This document shows positions 29,085 through 45,492 of a stretch of DNA of 64,000 bases, piece by piece. Numbering within the stretch: the first letter of the stretch is position 1; every line of letters starts with the position of its first letter. The translations under genes were made by a program, and so were the position numbers. Origin of the DNA: an uncultured beta proteobacterium (GTDB taxonomy: Bacteria; Pseudomonadota; Gammaproteobacteria; Burkholderiales; Burkholderiaceae). The notes under the pieces were generated by a model, which was not told the origin of the DNA, searched no databases, and saw only the letters and a program-made list of their open reading frames with translations. The DNA is taken from assembly GCA_903867305.1 (NCBI GenBank), contig CAIPQU010000079.1:1-64000 (forward strand), read 5' to 3'.

Positions 29085-29972
29085 CTAAGCAGTTCCCTGC
29101 GCAGCAGCAACTTGTGCTGCCACTTCTGCAGCAAAATCATCCTGACGCTTTTCAATACCTTCTCCAACAATATACATCGTGAAAGACTTAATCGTTGTAG
29201 CATTTTGTTTTAACATTTGTTCAACAGTTTGCTTGTCATTTTTTACAAATGTTTGATTTAAAAGAGAAACTTCCTTTAAATACTTTTGTACTGAGCCCTC
29301 AACCATCTTAGCGACAATTTCAGCCGGCTTTCCAGATTCAGCAGCCTTTTGCTCAGCAACGCTCTTTTCAGCGGCAATTTTGTCAGCAGGAACATCAGCC
29401 GTTGATAAAGCCACAGGTTTCATAGCAGCAATGTGCATCGCAACATCTTTGGCGGCTGTTTCACTACCAGTGTATTCGACCATAACGCCAATACGTGTTC
29501 CATGCAAATAAGAAATCAAGGATGAGCCCTGATTAAATAATTTGAAACGACGAATTGTCATATTCTCACCAATACGACCAATGAGCTCAGACCGAACCTG
29601 TTCAACCGATTTACCATCAATCGTCAATGCAGATAAACTTGCGACATCATTATCAGCAACATGGTGGTCTGCCACTAACTTAGCAACATCACTTGTGAAC
29701 TTTAAAAAATCGTCATTTTTGGAAACAAAATCTGTCTCACAATTAATTTCGATAAGCACACCCTTTTGACCATCAATATAAGAAGAAATAACTCCTTCAG
29801 CGGTAATACGAGAAGCTGCTTTACTAGCCTTACTTCCTAATTTGACACGCAAAATCTCTTCAGCACGAGTCATATCACCCTGAGCTTCAGTTAATGCTTT
29901 TTTACACTCCATCATGGGAGCATCAGTTTTTGCCCGAAGCTCCCCAACCATTGCTGCTGTAATTGCAACCAT
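29085..29972 (-). CDS. tsf: Elongation factor Ts
   Basis: A 295-residue guanine-nucleotide exchange factor for EF-Tu. The N-terminal UBA-like domain has [19 protein letters not shown], and the core has [12 protein letters not shown], the segment contacting EF-Tu. A coiled-coil and C-terminal module follow. Its ATG overlaps the rpsB stop by one base (TAATG) with a strong GGGGGAG Shine-Dalgarno inside the end of rpsB. The direct overlap differs from the long rpsB-tsf spacer of E. coli. Confidence 0.98.
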   Translation of the reverse strand: MVAITAAMVGELRAKTDAPMMECKKALTEAQGDMTRAEEILRVKLGSKASKAASRITAEGVISSYIDGQKGVLIEINCETDFVSKNDDFLKFTSDVAKLVADHHVADNDVASLSALTIDGKSVEQVRSELIGRIGENMTIRRFKLFNQGSSLISYLHGTRIGVMVEYTGSETAAKDVAMHIAAMKPVALSTADVPADKIAAEKSVAEQKAAESGKPAEIVAKMVEGSVQKYLKEVSLLNQTFVKNDKQTVEQMLKQNATTIKSFTMYIVGEGIEKRQDDFAAEVAAQVAAAQGTA

Positions 29973-30721
29973 TACTCCCCCCGCCCTTCTTCTGTGACTT
30001 CTGCTGTTGCTTCTTTGATCGACTCTAAGACCTGGTTTACCGCATTTGCCTTGCCTTCTAAAATAGCGTCAGCCATACCACGAGCATAAAGAGTTACCGC
30101 CTTACTTGAATCATCATTTCCTGGAATGATGTAATCAACACCTTCTGGCGAGTGATTTGTATCCACTACAGCAATGACAGGTATACCTAATTTTTTAGCT
30201 TCTGTTAAGGCAATTTTGTGATAACCAATGTCAATTACAAAAATTGCATCTGGAATACCTGGCATATCTTGTATACCGCCCAATGATTTTTGTAATTTAT
30301 CGATTTCACGCTCGTTCATCAAAGCTTCTTTTTTAGAAAGACGCTCCCACTCATTATTTTCTTTAGCAGCGGTCATCTCTTTTAAGCGCTTGATAGAGCC
30401 TTTAACGGTTTTAAAGTTAGTCAAAGTGCCGCCTAACCAACGGGCATCAACATAAGGCATACCAGCTCTAGAGGCTTCTTCAGCAATAATTTCTTTTGAT
30501 TGTCGCTTGGTACCTACAAAAAGAATCGTGCCACGGTTGGAAGCGATTGATTTAGCAAACTTGATGGCGTCTTCATACATCGGAAGCGTTTTTTCAAGAT
30601 TGATAATATGAATTTTATTACGGTGGCCATAAATAAATGGAGCCATTTTAGGTGACCAGAAGCGGGTTTGATGTCCAAAGTGACATCCAGCCTCCAGCAT
30701 TTGACGCATGGTTACTGACAT
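29972..30721 (-). CDS. rpsB: 30S ribosomal protein S2
   Basis: A 249-residue S2 protein of the small subunit. Blocks include [50 protein letters not shown] and [19 protein letters not shown] strong AAGGAGAG lies 6 bases before the ATG. The gene has a long predicted leader (about 120 bases) with a stable hairpin, consistent with S2 autoregulation as known in other Proteobacteria. Confidence 0.98.
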   Translation of the reverse strand: MSVTMRQMLEAGCHFGHQTRFWSPKMAPFIYGHRNKIHIINLEKTLPMYEDAIKFAKSIASNRGTILFVGTKRQSKEIIAEEASRAGMPYVDARWLGGTLTNFKTVKGSIKRLKEMTAAKENNEWERLSKKEALMNEREIDKLQKSLGGIQDMPGIPDAIFVIDIGYHKIALTEAKKLGIPVIAVVDTNHSPEGVDYIIPGNDDSSKAVTLYARGMADAILEGKANAVNQVLESIKEATAEVTEEGRGE

Positions 30722-30747
30722 AATTCTCTCCTTAGGGTTTAAACTAA

Positions 30748-30795
30748 AGTCAAATCCTGATTACGCTAAATAGCGGCACCCCGGATGGTTTGACT
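30748..30795 (-). promoter_or_regulatory. Candidate rpsB leader hairpin (S2 autoregulation)
   Basis: On the minus strand AGTCAAACCATCC (30795-30783) can pair with GGATTTGACT (30757-30748): six pairs, a 3-base bulge, then four more. The enclosed loop holds a small CGCT/AGCG stem. The hairpin ends about 27 bases before the rpsB ATG, near the ribosome-binding site. Structure is seen in sequence; regulation by S2 is inferred from the known behaviour of rpsB leaders. Confidence 0.5.
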
Positions 30796-30847
30796 AGCGA
30801 TTCTTTATCAATGACAAAAAATTTCTTCATCACAACAAAGTTTAAGC

Positions 30848-30877
30848 ATTATAGACTACTTTGAGACATAATTCCAA
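30848..30877 (-). promoter_or_regulatory. Predicted sigma-70 promoter of rpsB-tsf
   Basis: On the minus strand, TTGGAA (30872-30877) and a perfect TATAAT (30848-30853) are spaced by 18 bases. The predicted transcript start near 30841 gives a leader of about 120 bases. The -35 overlaps the region just before the divergent map start codon at 30879. Confidence 0.6.
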
Positions 30878-30878
30878 T

Positions 30879-31720
30879 ATGAAATCAATATTTACGCAAG
30901 CATCTGACCTAAATGGAATGCGCAAGGCTGGCCAATTGGCAAGTGAAGTGCTGGACTTTATTGCCCCTTTTATCAAAGAAGGTATCAGTACCGCCGAAAT
31001 TGATCGCATTTGCCATGAGTACATGAGTGATGTGCAACATACAATCCCAGCGCCTCTGAACTATCAACCGCCTGGTTACCCTCCTTTCCCAAAGGCTATT
31101 TGTACGTCTGTCAATGATGTGATCTGTCACGGCATACCAGGCGAACGGATTTTAAAATCTGGCGATATTGTTAATCTTGACATTACCGTTATTACTCCTG
31201 AGGGTTATTACGGCGACACTAGCCGTATGTTTTTGGTCGGGGAATCATCGATTTTGGCCTCCCGCCTCTGCCAAATCACCTATGAATGTATGTGGCTTGG
31301 TATCGCTCAAGTAAAACCAGGTGCAAAACTCGGGGACATTGGATATGCGATTCAAAACCATGCAGAAAAAGCTGGCTACTCGGTTGTCCGAGAATATTGC
31401 GGTCACGGTATTGGAAAAGTTTTTCACCAAGATCCACAAATCCTTCACTATGGTCGCCCTGGAACTGGGGAAGCTCTAGTAGAGGGAATGACCTTTACTG
31501 TTGAACCCATGATTAATGCTGGTCGTCGCGAAATACGTACCATGCCAGATCTCTGGACTGTAAAAACAAAAGATCGCAGTCTTTCAGCACAATGGGAACA
31601 TACGGTACTAGTCACCTCGACGGGTGTAGAAGTACTTACCGTTTCAGATAAATCTCCTGCCCCACCTGAAATTGTTAAACCACTTTTTGGGAACTCAACC
31701 CCGCCAATGACTACCCATTC

Positions 31721-31724
<4 letters not shown>
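30879..31724 (+). CDS. map: Methionine aminopeptidase type I
   Basis: A 281-residue metalloenzyme removing the initiator Met from nascent proteins. The five metal ligands are in place: Asp in NLDITVI and GDTSRMF, His in CGHGIGKVFH, Glu in FTVEPMI, and Glu in QWEHTVLV. I chose ATG 30879 over an upstream TTG at 30861, which lacks a ribosome-binding site. It is divergent from rpsB, a common arrangement, and overlaps glnD by ATGA. It could process Anbu and other N-terminal-nucleophile precursors. Confidence 0.97.
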
Positions 31725-37484
<5,760 letters not shown>

Positions 37485-37485
37485 T

Positions 37486-40400
37486 TTATATACTCTGGGT
37501 CAATGCGGTGGCGGCCTGCAAATCAACTGCAACAACTCTTGAAACTCCCTGTTCTTGCATCGTAACACCAATCAACTGATTCGCTATTTCCATTGTGATT
37601 TTATTATGTGAAATAAATAAAAATTGTGTTTTTTGCGACATTTTGGCAACAATATCTGCATATCTCCCGGTATTTGCATCATCAAGTGGGGCATCAACCT
37701 CATCGAGTAAGCAAAATGGTGCTGGATTGAGTTGGAACATCGAAAATACTAAAGCAATTGCAGTTAGAGCCTTCTCTCCACCAGACAATAAATGGATGGT
37801 AGTGTTCTTTTTACCCGGGGGTTGGGCCATGACTTGCACCCCAGAATCAAGGATCTCTTCGCCGGTCATTATCAACTTAGCGTTACCACCACCAAATAAA
37901 GCTGGGAAAATTTGGCCTAAGTGATAATTAACTTGATCAAAAGTTTCCTGCAAAAGTCCTCTAGTCTCACCATCAATACGATTGATAGCATCTGTCAATG
38001 TCATAATCGCTTCATTCAGATCAGCAGATTGAGCATCTAAAAAGCCTTTACGCTCTTGTGATGTCTTTAGCTCATCAAGTGCAGCCATATTGACCGGTCC
38101 GAGTGCTTGTATTTGAGCTTGCAACTCATTAACTCGACTTTGTAAACTACCTACTTTAATCTCAGGAGTGATCATTGACTTGATCTGTTCAATATTTGCG
38201 TTAGCCTCCACCAACAACGTATTGAATTGCTCTACCGTTAAACGCGCCGCCTGTTCTTTTAACTGAACCGCCGTAATCTTTTCTCGTATCGGCTCAACAC
38301 CTTTTTCAATACTCATGCGTTGCTCATCGGTTGTTTTGATGTCATACATCAAAGCATCAAATGTCGTTCGTGCTTGCGCCAATGCATTTTCTTTATCTGA
38401 TCGAATGGCTAGTTGATCTTGTAACTGGACATGAGTATCTGTATCTGAAAGCTTGGTTAGCTCTTCTTGGAGAGACTTTTCTGAAGTCTTAATTTCCTCA
38501 ATTTGCTCAGATGACATCTTCATTTCTTGATGTAAGTCACTCTGTCTTTGAAGCAGCGTTCTCAGCGAATATGATGCTTCTTGAGCTTGAGAGGATAAAT
38601 CTTGCTTTTTACGCAAAGCAGCTTCACGCAAGTTCTGATTATCTTGATGGTTCAAAACCAATTGGTCAAAACTACTCTTCATCGTTAACAACTGTTGCTC
38701 TAGAGACTCCAAAGTAGTTTGGTGATCAATCAGTGAATTTTTCAAAGATGCGATGAGTTGAGAAATCTCAGAAATATCTTTTTGAACTTGTTCAGCACGG
38801 GTCGTATAGTCTTGTTCAGCTTGTCTTAATTGAAGCGCTTCCATCTCAAACCGATGCGCATCTTTTACCGCCTGTTCGGATTGCAAACGATCAGATAAAG
38901 CTTGTTGATGAGCTGCCTGATAATTTGACTGCATTCTGGTATGCTCACTCACTGACTCTTCATGGATCAGCTGCTCAGATTTAACCTGACGATCTAGGCC
39001 CTCAATATCTTTTGCACGAGCAATTAATCCTGACTGCTCAGTATCTTCAGCATAGAGTTGAATTCCTACCCGCGAAATAATATGGCCTGATTTGGCAATA
39101 AATACCCCACCAGTAGGTAAATCCATACGACGTGCCAAACCATCAATAACAGAATCAATTACATATACATGAGCAAGCCACTCTTGAAGAGCATGACTGA
39201 GCGAAAGATCTTTGACCACAATTCTGCTCATCAAAGGTGTTAATTGACTTGGCGTTATTGATTTTGCAGCTGATATTTGAGAATTTGCTTCAAACCAAGC
39301 AACCCGCCCAGGTGGAATTTGTTCAACAAATTGCATCGCTTCATTTAAATCAGTTGCCTCAATAGCGCCAATGCGCTCTCGAAGAATCGATTCAACCGCA
39401 GATTCCCAACCGTTTTCAACTTGAATCTTTTGCCATAATCTGGGCAAAGTATGCAATTTATTTTTTTCTAACCAAGGACGTAACTTACCCTGTGCTTGAA
39501 CTTGTTCTTGAATGTTTTTAAGGGCTGCCAACTTCGCTTGCGAATGGCTTAAGGTTTGGCTTGCCCTCTGTAAGGCTTCTTGAGATTCATTTCTAGCTTT
39601 ATCAGAGATGGGAACTGCCTGTTCAGAAGTTTGTAACTTCAACCATGCTTCATCGCGTTTTTTAATGGCATTTTGACTACGATCTATCGCCGTCATTAAT
39701 GCTTGTTCATTTGGCTTTACCAATTGATCAAAATCAATATTTAATCGAACTAAGCGCTGTTCAGATTGCTCAATTTGAGACTTCAAACTAAACGTTAAGG
39801 CGTTTTTAGTCGCTACATTTTTTTCAATTTCAGATAAATCATTTCTCGTCTGGTTGACGATATTTTGAGAGTTTATCCATTTCTCATCAAGCTCCGGTAA
39901 TAAAATCTCATGCGCTAATAAATCTTGCTGACACTGATCGTCACGATGCTTTGCATCTTCTAAATCAAGACTAATTTGGGCGATCTGTGTTTGTGCTTGA
40001 TCAAATTGAGTCTGCCAACGCGTGGCTTGGATCAGGAGATTTTGTAATTGACTCGTTAAACGATCTTTCGATTCATTGGCAAAACGAATCTCTGACTCTA
40101 AACGTGAAATCTCAGCATTTACTTCGTATAAATCACCCTGGGCAGATGACACATTATTCTGCAAATCAAATTGCTGCGTTCTTTTGATCTCAAGCTCAGA
40201 TTCCGTGGAGCGCAAACTGGCCATTCTTTCTTCTAATTCAACTTGCAAATTACGCATCGTATCAATTTGATACTTCTGCGACTGTTCACCTTCACTCATT
40301 CGCATAACCCAAAGCAATTGCTGCTGATCTTGCATGCTTTGCTGAAACTCTGTGAACTGATTAGCAACTTCAGCTTGAGATTCTAACTTCACTAATTGAC

Positions 40401-41007
40401 TATCCAACTCGCGCAAAATATCTCGAACTCTTGTTAGATTTTCTTGAGTATCCTCAAGTCTTGATTCGGTTTCTTTACGGCGTTCTTTATATTTAGAGAC
40501 CCCAGCAGCCTCTTCCAGAAAAACTCTTAATTCTTCAGGCTTGGATTCAATGATTCGAGAAATCATTCCTTGACCAATGATGGCATATGCCCGAGGCCCA
40601 AGTCCTGTTCCCAAAAACATATCTTGGATATCTTTTCGACGAACAACTTGTTGATTAATTAAATAATTTGAAGACCCATCTCGCGTTAAAACTCGTTTAA
40701 CGGAAATTTCACCAAAACTTGACCATTGACCCTGAGCACGACCATCGGTGTTATCAAAGACCAATTCAACACTTGCTCTACCCGCTGGCTTACGTAACCC
40801 CGATCCGTTAAATATGACATCTTGCATAGACTCACCACGCAGTTCACTCGCACGTGACTCGCCCAAAACCCAACGAACCGCATCAATAATGTTGGATTTT
40901 CCACATCCATTGGGACCAACTACACCAATAAGTTGCCCAGGCAACTCGAAATTTGTCGGGTCAACGAAGGACTTAAAGCCAGCAAGTTTGATTGATTTGA
41001 GTCTCAC
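37486..41007 (-). CDS. smc: Chromosome segregation protein SMC
   Basis: A 1173-residue condensin ATPase that organises and segregates the chromosome. Walker A GPNGCGKS is at 31-38, a Q-loop and long coiled coils flank a hinge domain (about 505-660), and the C-terminal head has LSGGEKALTAIALVFSM and Walker B FCLLDEVDAPLDD. Length is normal. ScpA/ScpB partners are not in the window. It is divergent from dapD across 137 bases, which hold no convincing promoter pair that I can see. Confidence 0.98.
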   Translation of the reverse strand: MRLKSIKLAGFKSFVDPTNFELPGQLIGVVGPNGCGKSNIIDAVRWVLGESRASELRGESMQDVIFNGSGLRKPAGRASVELVFDNTDGRAQGQWSSFGEISVKRVLTRDGSSNYLINQQVVRRKDIQDMFLGTGLGPRAYAIIGQGMISRIIESKPEELRVFLEEAAGVSKYKERRKETESRLEDTQENLTRVRDILRELDSQLVKLESQAEVANQFTEFQQSMQDQQQLLWVMRMSEGEQSQKYQIDTMRNLQVELEERMASLRSTESELEIKRTQQFDLQNNVSSAQGDLYEVNAEISRLESEIRFANESKDRLTSQLQNLLIQATRWQTQFDQAQTQIAQISLDLEDAKHRDDQCQQDLLAHEILLPELDEKWINSQNIVNQTRNDLSEIEKNVATKNALTFSLKSQIEQSEQRLVRLNIDFDQLVKPNEQALMTAIDRSQNAIKKRDEAWLKLQTSEQAVPISDKARNESQEALQRASQTLSHSQAKLAALKNIQEQVQAQGKLRPWLEKNKLHTLPRLWQKIQVENGWESAVESILRERIGAIEATDLNEAMQFVEQIPPGRVAWFEANSQISAAKSITPSQLTPLMSRIVVKDLSLSHALQEWLAHVYVIDSVIDGLARRMDLPTGGVFIAKSGHIISRVGIQLYAEDTEQSGLIARAKDIEGLDRQVKSEQLIHEESVSEHTRMQSNYQAAHQQALSDRLQSEQAVKDAHRFEMEALQLRQAEQDYTTRAEQVQKDISEISQLIASLKNSLIDHQTTLESLEQQLLTMKSSFDQLVLNHQDNQNLREAALRKKQDLSSQAQEASYSLRTLLQRQSDLHQEMKMSSEQIEEIKTSEKSLQEELTKLSDTDTHVQLQDQLAIRSDKENALAQARTTFDALMYDIKTTDEQRMSIEKGVEPIREKITAVQLKEQAARLTVEQFNTLLVEANANIEQIKSMITPEIKVGSLQSRVNELQAQIQALGPVNMAALDELKTSQERKGFLDAQSADLNEAIMTLTDAINRIDGETRGLLQETFDQVNYHLGQIFPALFGGGNAKLIMTGEEILDSGVQVMAQPPGKKNTTIHLLSGGEKALTAIALVFSMFQLNPAPFCLLDEVDAPLDDANTGRYADIVAKMSQKTQFLFISHNKITMEIANQLIGVTMQEQGVSRVVAVDLQAATALTQSI

Positions 41008-41144
41008 AACGATCTAAATTTTTGAACGATAATTCATGATGATATCAAGTCTTTAGAAATGTATCTGAGTTTTTAACCCATTCGCCAACAAAGAGATAAA
41101 ATAACATTCTTAAATAACTGAAATTTATCATTAAATACCCCAAT

Positions 41145-41984
41145 ATGACTACTTTATCCAAAGACCAACTCCAATCCATCATTAACCCAGCATGGGACAA
41201 CCGAGCCCAAATTACTGGTCAAAATGCAACATCTGAACTTCGCGAAAGTGTCAACCAAGTAATCGAAGGCCTTAATCGTGGGGAACTCAGAGTTGCAACA
41301 AAGGAGTCAGTAGGCGTTTGGACAGTTCATCAATGGGTTAAAAAAGCAGTTCTTTTATCCTTTAAGTTACAAGATAATGAAGTCATGAGCGCAGGTGGTT
41401 ACACGCAATTTTTCGATAAAGTACCATCAAAATTTGAGAACTATACCCAAGCAGACTTTGTCGCGGGTGGCTTTCGCGTTGTCCCACCAGCAATGGCGAG
41501 AAGAGGCTCTTTTATTGGTAAAAATGTTGTCCTGATGCCCTCTTACGTGAACATTGGAGCTTATGTTGATGAAGGCACGATGGTCGATACTTGGGCGACC
41601 GTTGGCTCTTGTGCCCAAATTGGTAAAAATGTACATTTATCTGGCGGGGTTGGTATTGGTGGAGTTCTAGAACCTGTGCAGGCTGGACCAGTCATTATTG
41701 AAGATAATTGTTTTATCGGGGCACGCTCAGAAGTCGTTGAAGGCGTCGTCATTGAAGAGAATAGCGTTTTGTCAATGGGAGTCTATATCGGTCAAAGTAC
41801 GAAAATATATGACCGCGAAACCGGTGAAGTGCATTATGGAAGAGTTCCTGCTGGTTCAGTTGTGGTGCCTGGCTCCCTCCCCTCAAGTAATGGTAAATAT
41901 AGTTTATATGCTGCCATCATCGTGAAAAAAGTGGATGCTCAAACACGCGCCAAAACGGCAATTAACGAACTCTTAAGAGATTAA
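41145..41984 (+). CDS. dapD: Tetrahydrodipicolinate N-succinyltransferase
   Basis: A 279-residue left-handed beta-helix acyltransferase of the succinylase branch of lysine/diaminopimelate synthesis. The N-terminal helical domain includes [19 protein letters not shown]; hexapeptide repeats span about 110-235, with [23 protein letters not shown] as blocks at the start. It heads dapD-spx-dapE-prmB; the next gene begins 6 bases after its stop. Confidence 0.98.
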   Translation: MTTLSKDQLQSIINPAWDNRAQITGQNATSELRESVNQVIEGLNRGELRVATKESVGVWTVHQWVKKAVLLSFKLQDNEVMSAGGYTQFFDKVPSKFENYTQADFVAGGFRVVPPAMARRGSFIGKNVVLMPSYVNIGAYVDEGTMVDTWATVGSCAQIGKNVHLSGGVGIGGVLEPVQAGPVIIEDNCFIGARSEVVEGVVIEENSVLSMGVYIGQSTKIYDRETGEVHYGRVPAGSVVVPGSLPSSNGKYSLYAAIIVKKVDAQTRAKTAINELLRD

Positions 41985-41990
41985 TGAGAT

Positions 41991-42350
41991 ATGACTATTA
42001 CCGTCTACGGTATACCGAACTGCCAAACTGTCAAAAAAGCCCGTGATTGGCTCGAAACTCACCAAGTAAAGTTCACTTTCCATGATTTTAAAAAGCAAGG
42101 CTTAACCGAGGCTATGCTTTTAAAATGGTTACAGCAAGTCGACTTTAATCAACTTATCAATCGTTCTGGTATGACTTATCGGAACTTGTCCGATCAACAA
42201 AAATCACAATCTCAACAACAAGATGGGGCAATCGCTTTGATGTTACAAAATCCTTCGATGATTAAACGCCCAGTACTTGAATTACCACAAACCATCAATC
42301 TGGGATTTAAAGAAGCTGATTATGTAACTTTATTTGGAAAATCTGCATGA
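41991..42350 (+). CDS. Spx/MgsR/YffB-type arsenate-reductase-family protein
   Basis: A 119-residue ArsC-family thioredoxin-fold protein. The N terminus [20 protein letters not shown] has the single conserved Cys of Spx/YffB members, not the full arsenate reductase set. The C-terminal block PSMIKRPVL is family-typical. Its position between dapD and dapE is a conserved proteobacterial pattern, although no role in diaminopimelate synthesis is established. dapE overlaps its stop (ATGA). Confidence 0.93.
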   Translation: MTITVYGIPNCQTVKKARDWLETHQVKFTFHDFKKQGLTEAMLLKWLQQVDFNQLINRSGMTYRNLSDQQKSQSQQQDGAIALMLQNPSMIKRPVLELPQTINLGFKEADYVTLFGKSA

Positions 42351-43516
42351 CAATTGCATTAACCGAAACCCAAACTTTAGCCCAAGGGCTTATTGCCCAC
42401 CCCTCGGTTACACCACTTGATGGGGGTATACAAGACCTGATAGCTAATCGTTTAAAAAAATTAAACTTCAGTTGTGAAACTATCATGAGTGGTCCTGAAG
42501 ATTTTCGAGTGACAAACCTATGGGCTATTCGCCAAGGGTCAGCCCCTCACGATGCAAAATGCTTGGTCTTTGCAGGACATACTGATGTGGTCCCCCCAGG
42601 CCCATTACATCAATGGGAATCTGATCCTTTTATCCCGCAAATCCGTGAAGGACAATTGTATGGTCGAGGTGCTGCAGATATGAAAAGCTCTCTGGCTGCT
42701 TTTGTAGTAGCTACGGAAGAGTTTATTGCAAGCAATCCCCATCATTCAGGAAATATTGCTTTTTTACTGACTAGTGATGAAGAAGGTCCAAAAAATACTG
42801 ATGGTACCGTGGTGGTGGTAAATAAATTACAAGAGCGTCAAGTTAAATTGGATTACTGTATTGTCGGTGAGCCAACAAGCTCAGAAAAATTTGGCGACAT
42901 GATTAAAAATGGTCGTCGTGGATCATTGTCTGCCAAGCTCACTGTCAAGGGTATACAAGGGCATGTAGCCTACCCACATTTAGCAGAGAACCCAATTCAT
43001 CTAGTTGCGCCGGTATTAGCTGAGTTAACCAATATTCAATGGGATCAAGGAAATGAATATTTCCCACCAACGACTTGGCAAACTTCAAATTTTCATTCTG
43101 GGACTGGTGCGCTCAACGTGATTCCCGGTGAAGCAATTGTTGATTTTAATTTTCGTTTTGCGACATCTAGCACTGCTCAGAGCCTGATCCATCAAGTAGA
43201 AAATATCTTGTTAAAACACCAACTCAAATACGAGATTACCTGGAACCAAGCTGGCGAACCATTTTTAACCCCTGAAGGCACCCTATGTGATGCAGTTCGT
43301 AAGGCGATTTTTGACGAAGTTGGTGTTCAAACGACTCTTTCAACAACTGGCGGAACCAGTGATGGACGTTTCATTGCAAAAATTTGTCCTCAAGTGATTG
43401 AGTTTGGACCAATTAATGCTTCAATTCATAAAGTCAATGAACATGTCAATTTAATGGATATCGAATCCCTTAAAAATATTTATCTTCGAACCTTAAAAGA
43501 ACTTGTCTTGAAATAG
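42347..43516 (+). CDS. dapE: Succinyl-diaminopimelate desuccinylase
   Basis: A 389-residue M20-family zinc peptidase that hydrolyses N-succinyl-L,L-DAP. Metal and catalytic motifs are [31 protein letters not shown] and IVGEPTS, with the C-terminal [15 protein letters not shown] giving the last ligand His. The dimerisation insert spans about 180-300. It completes the succinylase pair with dapD. Its stop overlaps prmB by one base. Confidence 0.98.
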   Translation: MTIALTETQTLAQGLIAHPSVTPLDGGIQDLIANRLKKLNFSCETIMSGPEDFRVTNLWAIRQGSAPHDAKCLVFAGHTDVVPPGPLHQWESDPFIPQIREGQLYGRGAADMKSSLAAFVVATEEFIASNPHHSGNIAFLLTSDEEGPKNTDGTVVVVNKLQERQVKLDYCIVGEPTSSEKFGDMIKNGRRGSLSAKLTVKGIQGHVAYPHLAENPIHLVAPVLAELTNIQWDQGNEYFPPTTWQTSNFHSGTGALNVIPGEAIVDFNFRFATSSTAQSLIHQVENILLKHQLKYEITWNQAGEPFLTPEGTLCDAVRKAIFDEVGVQTTLSTTGGTSDGRFIAKICPQVIEFGPINASIHKVNEHVNLMDIESLKNIYLRTLKELVLK

Positions 43517-44403
43517 TGTCAAATTCTATCTTTTCATTGAATGATGCCTGCGATGCTGTTAGCGAAATGCTTACGAAGGCTGATCTTGCTTTTGGGCATG
43601 GTGCTCCAGATGCCGATTCTGAAGCCCTTTGGATATTGTCCTATTGTCTGAATATTGCCCCTATCGATGCCTTAGAACGGCTTGATGAACCCTATCCTCC
43701 GACTCCATTTGACCGCGCAATTCTCATTGCCAACCAACGAATTTCCTCTAGAAAGCCTCTTGCATACCTTCTTGGAGAAGCATGGTTGATGGGCTATGAC
43801 TTCATTTGTGATGAACGAAGTATTGTTCCTCGATCATATATCGCAGAACTGATCTCAGAAGATGTTTTAGAACCTTGGCTTCCGCCCGGAGGAAGAGCCT
43901 TAGACCTTTGCACTGGCAATGGCTCACTCGCTATCCTACTCGCCTCTTATTGCCCAGATATGATTATTCATGCAACCGATATTAGTTCACCAGCCCTTGA
44001 ACTTGCTAGGTTGAATCTAGAAAAATATAACTTAGAGAACGCTATTGATCTTTTTTGTGGCGACCTATTTTCGATGCTTCCCGATCCAACCGAAGATGAA
44101 CGGTATGATCTGATTCTTTGTAACCCCCCTTATGTCAATTCAGACTCTATGGCAAAACTGTCCCAAGAGTATTTAACCGAACCGGCTTTAGCACTTGAAG
44201 GTGGTTGGGATGGTATGACTTTAATTAGAAAAATTATTCATCAAGCCAAAGACTTCCTCTACGATCATGGTGCATTAATTCTGGAAATTGGCAATGAATA
44301 CGACAACTTCATCCATGCATTTCCACAATTACCCGTCAAGTGGTTAGAAATTTCTGCCGGGCAACAACAAGTTTGCTTAATTTTGTGTGAAGACTTACCC
44401 TAA
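43516..44403 (+). CDS. prmB: Ribosomal protein L3 glutamine methyltransferase
   Basis: A 295-residue class I methyltransferase acting on the Gln side chain of a GGQ-like target, here ribosomal protein L3. The catalytic NPPY is in LILCNPPYVNSD, the S-adenosylmethionine motif is LDLCTGNGSLAILLA, and the N-terminal helical domain is typical of the HemK/PrmB family. I prefer PrmB over PrmC because of SMAKLSQEYLTEPALALEGGWDGM. It starts with GTG overlapping the dapE stop. Confidence 0.9.
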   Translation: MSNSIFSLNDACDAVSEMLTKADLAFGHGAPDADSEALWILSYCLNIAPIDALERLDEPYPPTPFDRAILIANQRISSRKPLAYLLGEAWLMGYDFICDERSIVPRSYIAELISEDVLEPWLPPGGRALDLCTGNGSLAILLASYCPDMIIHATDISSPALELARLNLEKYNLENAIDLFCGDLFSMLPDPTEDERYDLILCNPPYVNSDSMAKLSQEYLTEPALALEGGWDGMTLIRKIIHQAKDFLYDHGALILEIGNEYDNFIHAFPQLPVKWLEISAGQQQVCLILCEDLP

Positions 44404-44424
44404 TACTCAAGGATGTAATACAAG

Positions 44425-44430
44425 TATAAT
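44425..44430 (+). promoter_or_regulatory. Possible -10 element for the second Bug gene
   Basis: A perfect TATAAT lies 37 bases upstream of the ATG at 44467, in the 63-base gap after prmB. No good -35 is seen, so it may be activator-dependent or fortuitous. Confidence 0.35.
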
Positions 44431-44466
44431 ATGGGGCTTAACCATTGATTTCATACTCAGGCGATC

Positions 44467-45450
44467 ATGAAAAAATTATATAAATTACTCCCTCTGCTTA
44501 TTACCCCTTTACTACTTGGAATAGCTCCTATAAGCCACTCTCAAGAATATCCTAGTCGACCTATTTCGATTGTGGTTCCTTTTGCTGCGGGAGGACCAAC
44601 GGACGCGGTAGCGCGCCTGCTAGCAGTGCCAATGACAAAGTATTTAGGACAAACCATGGTTGTCGAAAATACTTTGGGTGCTGGTGGCACAATTGCTGCC
44701 AACCGAGTGGCAAAATCTCCCAAAGATGGGTATATGGTGCTCTTTCATCATATTGGGATTTCAACTGCGCCATCTCTGTACTCAAAACTTCCCTACGATA
44801 CGCTGAATGATTTTGAGTACATTGGACAAGTGATTAGCGCACCAATGACTTTGATTGGACGTAAAAATCTTCCCGCCAACAATTTCAAAGAATTACTGGC
44901 TTACATACAACAAAATAAAGATAAGGTGACGCTCGCTAATGCTGGACCTGGAGCAGTTTCTCAATTATGTGGAATGCTCTTTACGAGCCAATTAGGGATC
45001 CCATTAACTCAAATTCCGTATAAAGGTACAGGCCCTGCGATTACCGATATATTAGGTGGTCAAGTAGATTTGTTATGCGATCAAACAACGAATACGCTGA
45101 CCTACATTAAAGCAGATAAAGTTAAACTCTTTGGCACAACGACCTTACAACGTTTATCAAGTCTACCTGATGTGCCAACACTCAATGAGCAAGGGCTAAA
45201 GGGATTCCAAGTTGTTGCTTGGCACGGTATGTATGCTTCTAAAGGGACACCACAACCTGTTCTCGATAAGTTAAATGCAGCCCTAAAGTACGCTCTTGCT
45301 GATCCTGATGTCAGAACACGTTTGAGAGAGCTCAATGTAGAAATTGCTAAACCAGAAGACATTACCCCAGCGTCTCTCAAACACCTCGTCGAGACTGAAG
45401 TAAAAAAATGGGCCCCAATTATTAAAGCTTCAGGATCTTACATCGAATAA
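44467..45450 (+). CDS. Bug/TctC-family periplasmic solute-binding receptor (second copy)
   Basis: A 327-residue TctC/Bug receptor. A signal peptide covers about residues 1-25 (LLPLLITPLLLGIAPISHS). Family blocks are EYPSRPISIVVPFAAGGPTD, VVENTLGAGGTIAANRVA and PDGYMV-like KDGYMVLFH. It differs clearly in sequence from the copy at 64-1050, so it is not a recent duplication. No TctA/TctB genes adjoin it. The ligand is unknown. It ends at a strong terminator. Confidence 0.94.
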   Translation: MKKLYKLLPLLITPLLLGIAPISHSQEYPSRPISIVVPFAAGGPTDAVARLLAVPMTKYLGQTMVVENTLGAGGTIAANRVAKSPKDGYMVLFHHIGISTAPSLYSKLPYDTLNDFEYIGQVISAPMTLIGRKNLPANNFKELLAYIQQNKDKVTLANAGPGAVSQLCGMLFTSQLGIPLTQIPYKGTGPAITDILGGQVDLLCDQTTNTLTYIKADKVKLFGTTTLQRLSSLPDVPTLNEQGLKGFQVVAWHGMYASKGTPQPVLDKLNAALKYALADPDVRTRLRELNVEIAKPEDITPASLKHLVETEVKKWAPIIKASGSYIE

Positions 45451-45464
45451 AGAAAGTCATCACC

Positions 45465-45492
45465 AAAAAAGGAGGCTTAGGCTTCTTTTTTT
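45465..45492. terminator. Bidirectional rho-independent terminator
   Basis: A 12-bp stem (AAAAAAGGAGGC with GCTTCTTTTTTT, two G-U pairs) closes a TTAG loop. It has a U-run on the plus strand and, reading the other way, on the minus strand. It lies between the convergent Bug and thioesterase genes. Confidence 0.8.

Noticed and set aside
41991-42350. Arsenate reductase for arsenic resistance
   Set aside because: The single N-terminal Cys and the dapD/dapE context fit Spx/YffB members; no other ars genes are nearby.
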